This document shows positions 30,315 to 33,158 of a stretch of DNA of 33,158 nt, piece by piece; position 1 is the first letter of the stretch, and every line of letters starts with the position of its first letter. This DNA comes from Chthonomonadaceae bacterium. GTDB lineage: Bacteria > Armatimonadota > Chthonomonadetes > Chthonomonadales > Chthonomonadaceae. Under the pieces are notes generated by a model, which was not told the DNA's origin, searched no databases, and worked only from the letters and a program-made list of their open reading frames with translations. The DNA lies in assembly GCA_027450145.1 (NCBI GenBank), contig DAIDKH010000047.1, positions 1-33,158 on the forward strand, read 5' to 3'. The position numbers were made by a program, and so were the translations under genes.

Positions 30315-32402
30315 GTGGCTATCAACCTACTTACCCAATCGATACTTATAATTACGTTACCTTGCCTCGCTGCTCTACTCATGCTCAGGTACTTCAACGC
30401 ACATCGCGGATACGAACCGAATAGCCGTGCCCTGAATATTGTCGTTACATCAAGAGTACTACTATTTGCCTGGTCGTGGTTATGGTCAACCTGGATCCTA
30501 CAACGAATTGACATTCCTTTAGAGAACACGCGATTGGGAATCGTGTATTTCTATGCATGTGTCAATCTAGTTATGTGGCTGCCGCTCATTATTCAGTCGC
30601 TGATAGTCAGCCTTATCACTTTTTCAATTGTCAATCACCTCAAGCGTGTTGACGTTAGCCGTAAACAGCTCATATGGAACGCTGCAATGAAGGGAACCTG
30701 GTTCATTTTATTGGCAGTGCCGTTAGAAGCGGCATTTGGTGAATACCAGGTGGGTCATTTCCGTGGAGCACTTGGTCTCATCATATTTAGTGCTGGTGTT
30801 GCTCAGTTTAAAAGCACAACGCTGTGGTTATCGACGGGTATGCTGTATACAAACGTACCACGTGGGTCGTTCCACGATAGATTGCACGGTTTAGCCAAAC
30901 AGTTCAGTGTTTCGGTAAAATGCCTACTTTTCGCTAAATCAAAAACAACAGCGGCCCCAAATGCTTTCGTGTCGTTGAATAGATGCGTTATGGTCACCGA
31001 TACACTTTTAGATGAGCTTTCAACAGACGAAGTGGACACAATAATCGCACATGAGCTGGCGCACATTAAGCTTAAGCATCTGCTGAGTAGGGTGGTTCTG
31101 TTCGGTGTCTCTGTGGCGATTCTCGTTAATATTGTACTTTGGAATATTGGAAGCACCTCCATTGCCCTCCTACTTGGAGAGTTGTACGCAACTGGCTTCA
31201 TCGTATACCTAGCGCTTTTGTGGTTTAGCAGGCGGAACGAGTTTGCAGCAGACCACATGGCAGTATCAAAGTTTGGTAATCCACACCAATTTATTACTGC
31301 ACTGGCAAAGTTGGGTGGGGACCGCGGCATGCCGCTTACGTGGAATAGGATAGTTGGGCTGTTCTTAACGCATCCGCCAACGAATGAGCGTATCACTCGG
31401 ATCGCCAAAGCGGGAGGTCTCTCTTCCAAAGAGGTTTGGGAACTAGTAGGCTCTGAGCAAATCGAGCCCACGGGCCATTATAGCGTTCCGGTTTACCAGC
31501 GTGCTTTTGCAGTTCTATCTACAGATCCAACTTCAATTTATCTCAAGTTAGCATCTGGATTTGGGCAGCAGTTCCTGGTTGGCGCGCTGCCTATACTGTT
31601 TGGTGTAGAGAATATTCCGTTCGTCGTGATCGCTGCGATACTTGGTTGGTTTCTCCATAGAGCGATTTATAACTGGATTCTCAGAAGAGACGCTCGGGCC
31701 CGAATTAATAGCATTGCGCGATCTGACAAGTCAGCGCAGCCACACGAACACATAGTACCGGTAATTGTTAGTCCTCCACGTATTGCCCGACCGTTAGTGA
31801 GCATCGGATTTTACGATGCAATGGAAATGAGGGCCACAAAAAGTCATCTTATCTTCCATGGCAAGGAGATACAGTTCCAGGTCGGGCGAGCCGACTTGCA
31901 AAACCTGACGCCGTGCTACCGTGATTTTCCATGGGCAAGTCACAACCGTACGGATGTATGGTTGCGTGGATCAGAGGCAGGGGAGGAAATTTGCTTTTCG
32001 TTGCTAGCCGTACCTAATCCTCTAGCATTTTGTCCAATTCATGCTCATACCGAATTGAAGGATCTCCTGCTAAAGTGGTTAGACCACGAAGAGTTGTTTC
32101 CACCAGCCTTGCCCCAGGAAATCCAGCTGCCGTCTCTTCACCATATGGTGAATACCAAACAAGTCAACTACGGTCTAGTCGGGATGAAAATGAAGACTGT
32201 AGCGGTGTGGTCAACGCTATTCGTCATGCTGGCAGTGGCAATTGTTAAAAGCTTCCCAGACGATATGATAGATGCGTTGGTAATGCTTAGTTTGCTAACA
32301 CCGCCATTGGGAATACTCCGGTTGAAATACGCTCTACGACGGGAAACGTGTAGAAAGCCTGAGCGGAACCCGATGGGCGCGACTGGTGCTTCCAGCCAAT
32401 AA
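30315..32402 (+). CDS. M48 family membrane metallopeptidase
   Basis: A 695-residue zinc protease anchored in the membrane. N-terminal hydrophobic segments (about 5-25, 42-62, 75-105, 125-165) precede the catalytic domain. There, IIAHELAH (His246, Glu247, His250) is the HExxH zinc site, and RRNEFAAD supplies the third ligand Glu309. Two membrane helices lie between the two motifs (about 260-305), as in HtpX. The domain ends with THPPTNERI, the conserved M48 tail. The remaining 300 residues (two membrane regions near 415-450 and 620-655) match nothing I know; the length is more than twice that of HtpX. The start is GTG with GGGG 8 bases upstream. HtpX-type enzymes act in membrane protein quality control; that role is inferred here. 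Confidence 0.9.
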   Translation: MAINLLTQSILIITLPCLAALLMLRYFNAHRGYEPNSRALNIVVTSRVLLFAWSWLWSTWILQRIDIPLENTRLGIVYFYACVNLVMWLPLIIQSLIVSLITFSIVNHLKRVDVSRKQLIWNAAMKGTWFILLAVPLEAAFGEYQVGHFRGALGLIIFSAGVAQFKSTTLWLSTGMLYTNVPRGSFHDRLHGLAKQFSVSVKCLLFAKSKTTAAPNAFVSLNRCVMVTDTLLDELSTDEVDTIIAHELAHIKLKHLLSRVVLFGVSVAILVNIVLWNIGSTSIALLLGELYATGFIVYLALLWFSRRNEFAADHMAVSKFGNPHQFITALAKLGGDRGMPLTWNRIVGLFLTHPPTNERITRIAKAGGLSSKEVWELVGSEQIEPTGHYSVPVYQRAFAVLSTDPTSIYLKLASGFGQQFLVGALPILFGVENIPFVVIAAILGWFLHRAIYNWILRRDARARINSIARSDKSAQPHEHIVPVIVSPPRIARPLVSIGFYDAMEMRATKSHLIFHGKEIQFQVGRADLQNLTPCYRDFPWASHNRTDVWLRGSEAGEEICFSLLAVPNPLAFCPIHAHTELKDLLLKWLDHEELFPPALPQEIQLPSLHHMVNTKQVNYGLVGMKMKTVAVWSTLFVMLAVAIVKSFPDDMIDALVMLSLLTPPLGILRLKYALRRETCRKPERNPMGATGASSQ

Positions 32403-32403
32403 A

Positions 32404-32616
32404 ATGAACCTGAAGAGCAAATTAGGATTTGTCCTAAGCATTTCAACCCACCTATTTTCCTTGGCATCTTTATTGGGTTGCCTTAATAATGAAATTGTTA
32501 AGCACGAGGGGAGCGGAAGCTACCTGGCAAGGCATTTTCGCCCCCCGAGTCTTTCTATCCCTGCGGAATGCTCTGGTCTGGAACGGGGTGTTGCCCAAGT
32601 GTCACAGGGATATTGA
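32404..32616 (+). CDS. Possible small lipoprotein after the M48 gene
   Basis: A 70-codon ATG frame starting directly after the M48 stop. Its N-terminus looks like a lipoprotein signal: KSK, a hydrophobic stretch, then a perfect lipobox LLGC. The rest has no recognisable domain and overlaps the 3' end of the opposite-strand protease gene by 62 bases. There is no ribosome site, only close placement to the upstream stop, so it may be chance. Confidence 0.25.
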   Translation: MNLKSKLGFVLSISTHLFSLASLLGCLNNEIVKHEGSGSYLARHFRPPSLSIPAECSGLERGVAQVSQGY

Positions 32617-33157
32617 GCGTCGATCCGCTACGCCAGACTGCTACAGACAGTCGCTGTCCCACGGTACCAGTGGCAATAATTGATTGAAGCGAGCTCGGGT
32701 TCGTGGTGGCGGTACCGTTTACAGCGGTGATGATATCACCGGACTGAAGACCGGCCGCCTCTGCCGGGCTGCCTGGTACAATCTGAACAACAAGTAGTCC
32801 CTGCACCGAAGCCGGAATATTAAACCGCTGGCGGACCGCAGTAGGTATCGGGCCAAACATCAATCCCATCCATGGATGGTTCACCCTGCCAGTGGCCGCG
32901 AGTTGCTTGATTACCTGCTTCACCGAGTTGATGGGTATGGCATAGCCGATGCCGACGCTACCGCCCGTGTTCGAAACTATCGCCGTGTTTATCCCAATAA
33001 TTCGCCCCTTGGTATCGGCGAGTGCGCCGCCTGAATTGCCGGGATTAATAGGTGCATCGGTTTGGATATAAGATGATAATTCTCCAGCCTGTCCGGGCGG
33101 CAAACTGCTGTTGTGCATTGCGCTTACAATTCCCTCTGTTACTGTAGTGCCTACTCG
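32555..33157 (-). CDS. HtrA/DegP-type serine protease (N-terminal part outside window)
   Basis: About 201 C-terminal codons of an S1C protease; the frame stays open to the right edge. [10 protein letters not shown] leads to the catalytic block [10 protein letters not shown] with the nucleophile Ser, then [10 protein letters not shown], the end of the trypsin-like domain. One PDZ domain follows (about 100 residues), with [29 protein letters not shown]. Only one PDZ domain and a 15-residue tail are present, as in DegS- or HhoA-type enzymes. Such proteases remove misfolded periplasmic proteins. It converges with the M48 gene; the two are quality-control proteases side by side, though not in one operon. 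Confidence 0.93.
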   Translation of the reverse strand, partial: RVGTTVTEGIVSAMHNSSLPPGQAGELSSYIQTDAPINPGNSGGALADTKGRIIGINTAIVSNTGGSVGIGYAIPINSVKQVIKQLAATGRVNHPWMGLMFGPIPTAVRQRFNIPASVQGLLVVQIVPGSPAEAAGLQSGDIITAVNGTATTNPSSLQSIIATGTVGQRLSVAVWRSGSTLNIPVTLGQHPVPDQSIPQG

Positions 33158-33158
33158 T

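Overview
The window is about 33 kb of a chromosome with moderate GC (roughly half by eye) and dense, ordinary housekeeping genes. No rRNA, tRNA, phage, transposase or CRISPR array is visible. The gene set points to a diderm bacterium: lnt (apolipoprotein N-acyltransferase), a heptose-7-phosphate kinase of the HldE/RfaE1 type, a Tat-exported lipoprotein, a periplasmic HtrA protease and cytochrome bd oxidase. The mix of a Gfo/Idh/MocA sugar dehydrogenase, Tat lipoproteins, unfamiliar two-part membrane proteins and many TTG/GTG starts would fit Armatimonadota or a neighbouring lineage, but that is inference and no marker gene here settles it.

Layout. 1-2.6 kb: a flavin-dependent halogenase-like oxidoreductase (5' end outside the window) overlapping gpsA by ATGA. 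2.8-5.3 kb (minus): aspS followed by a small LprI/DUF1311-type secreted protein, perhaps preceded by a short ORF. 5.3-6.0 kb: a 320-base gene-free stretch with a -10 box and a chain of hairpins, then a small secreted protein. 6.1-7.4 kb (minus): Gfo/Idh/MocA dehydrogenase coupled to a KTSC-domain protein. 7.5-13.1 kb (plus): AAC(3)-family acetyltransferase, zinc-ribbon membrane protein, aspartate-type aminotransferase, rnc, a helical-repeat-like unknown, and the heptose kinase. 13.3-14.1 kb: a frameshifted PlsC-like acyltransferase. 14.1-16.4 kb (minus): a membrane-anchored parvulin foldase and an ArsR-HTH/cobalamin-binding fusion regulator. 16.5-17.8 kb: a HAD hydrolase and ndk.

17.8-21.5 kb is a respiratory/redox block: cydA-cydB on minus, and divergently a cysteine-containing ArsR regulator with a TlpA thioredoxin. 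They share an AT-rich spacer with two identical palindromes. 21.6-24.9 kb: lnt translationally coupled to an alpha/beta hydrolase, divergent from a Tat lipoprotein. 24.9-28.2 kb: ruvB, and divergently a large alkaline-phosphatase-fold/multi-pass membrane protein that looks leaderless. 28.2-30.3 kb is gene-poor and full of dyads: an FmdB zinc-ribbon gene and a tandem-HTH regulator sit among five or more inverted repeats. 30.3-33.2 kb: a large M48 membrane metallopeptidase and the 3' part of an HtrA-type serine protease running off the window.

The most interesting signals are: (1) the multi-hairpin RNA candidate at 5.34-5.51 kb, whose loops repeat TAAGG and whose first loop carries the complement CCTTA; (2) the ArsR-B12 fusion, which resembles CarH photoreceptors with a different DNA-binding domain, and its consensus promoter; (3) the twin-palindrome cydAB/arsR spacer; and (4) the dyad-rich 28.2-30.3 kb region around the tandem-HTH gene. 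All regulatory calls come from reading the sequence by eye, without folding or database searches.
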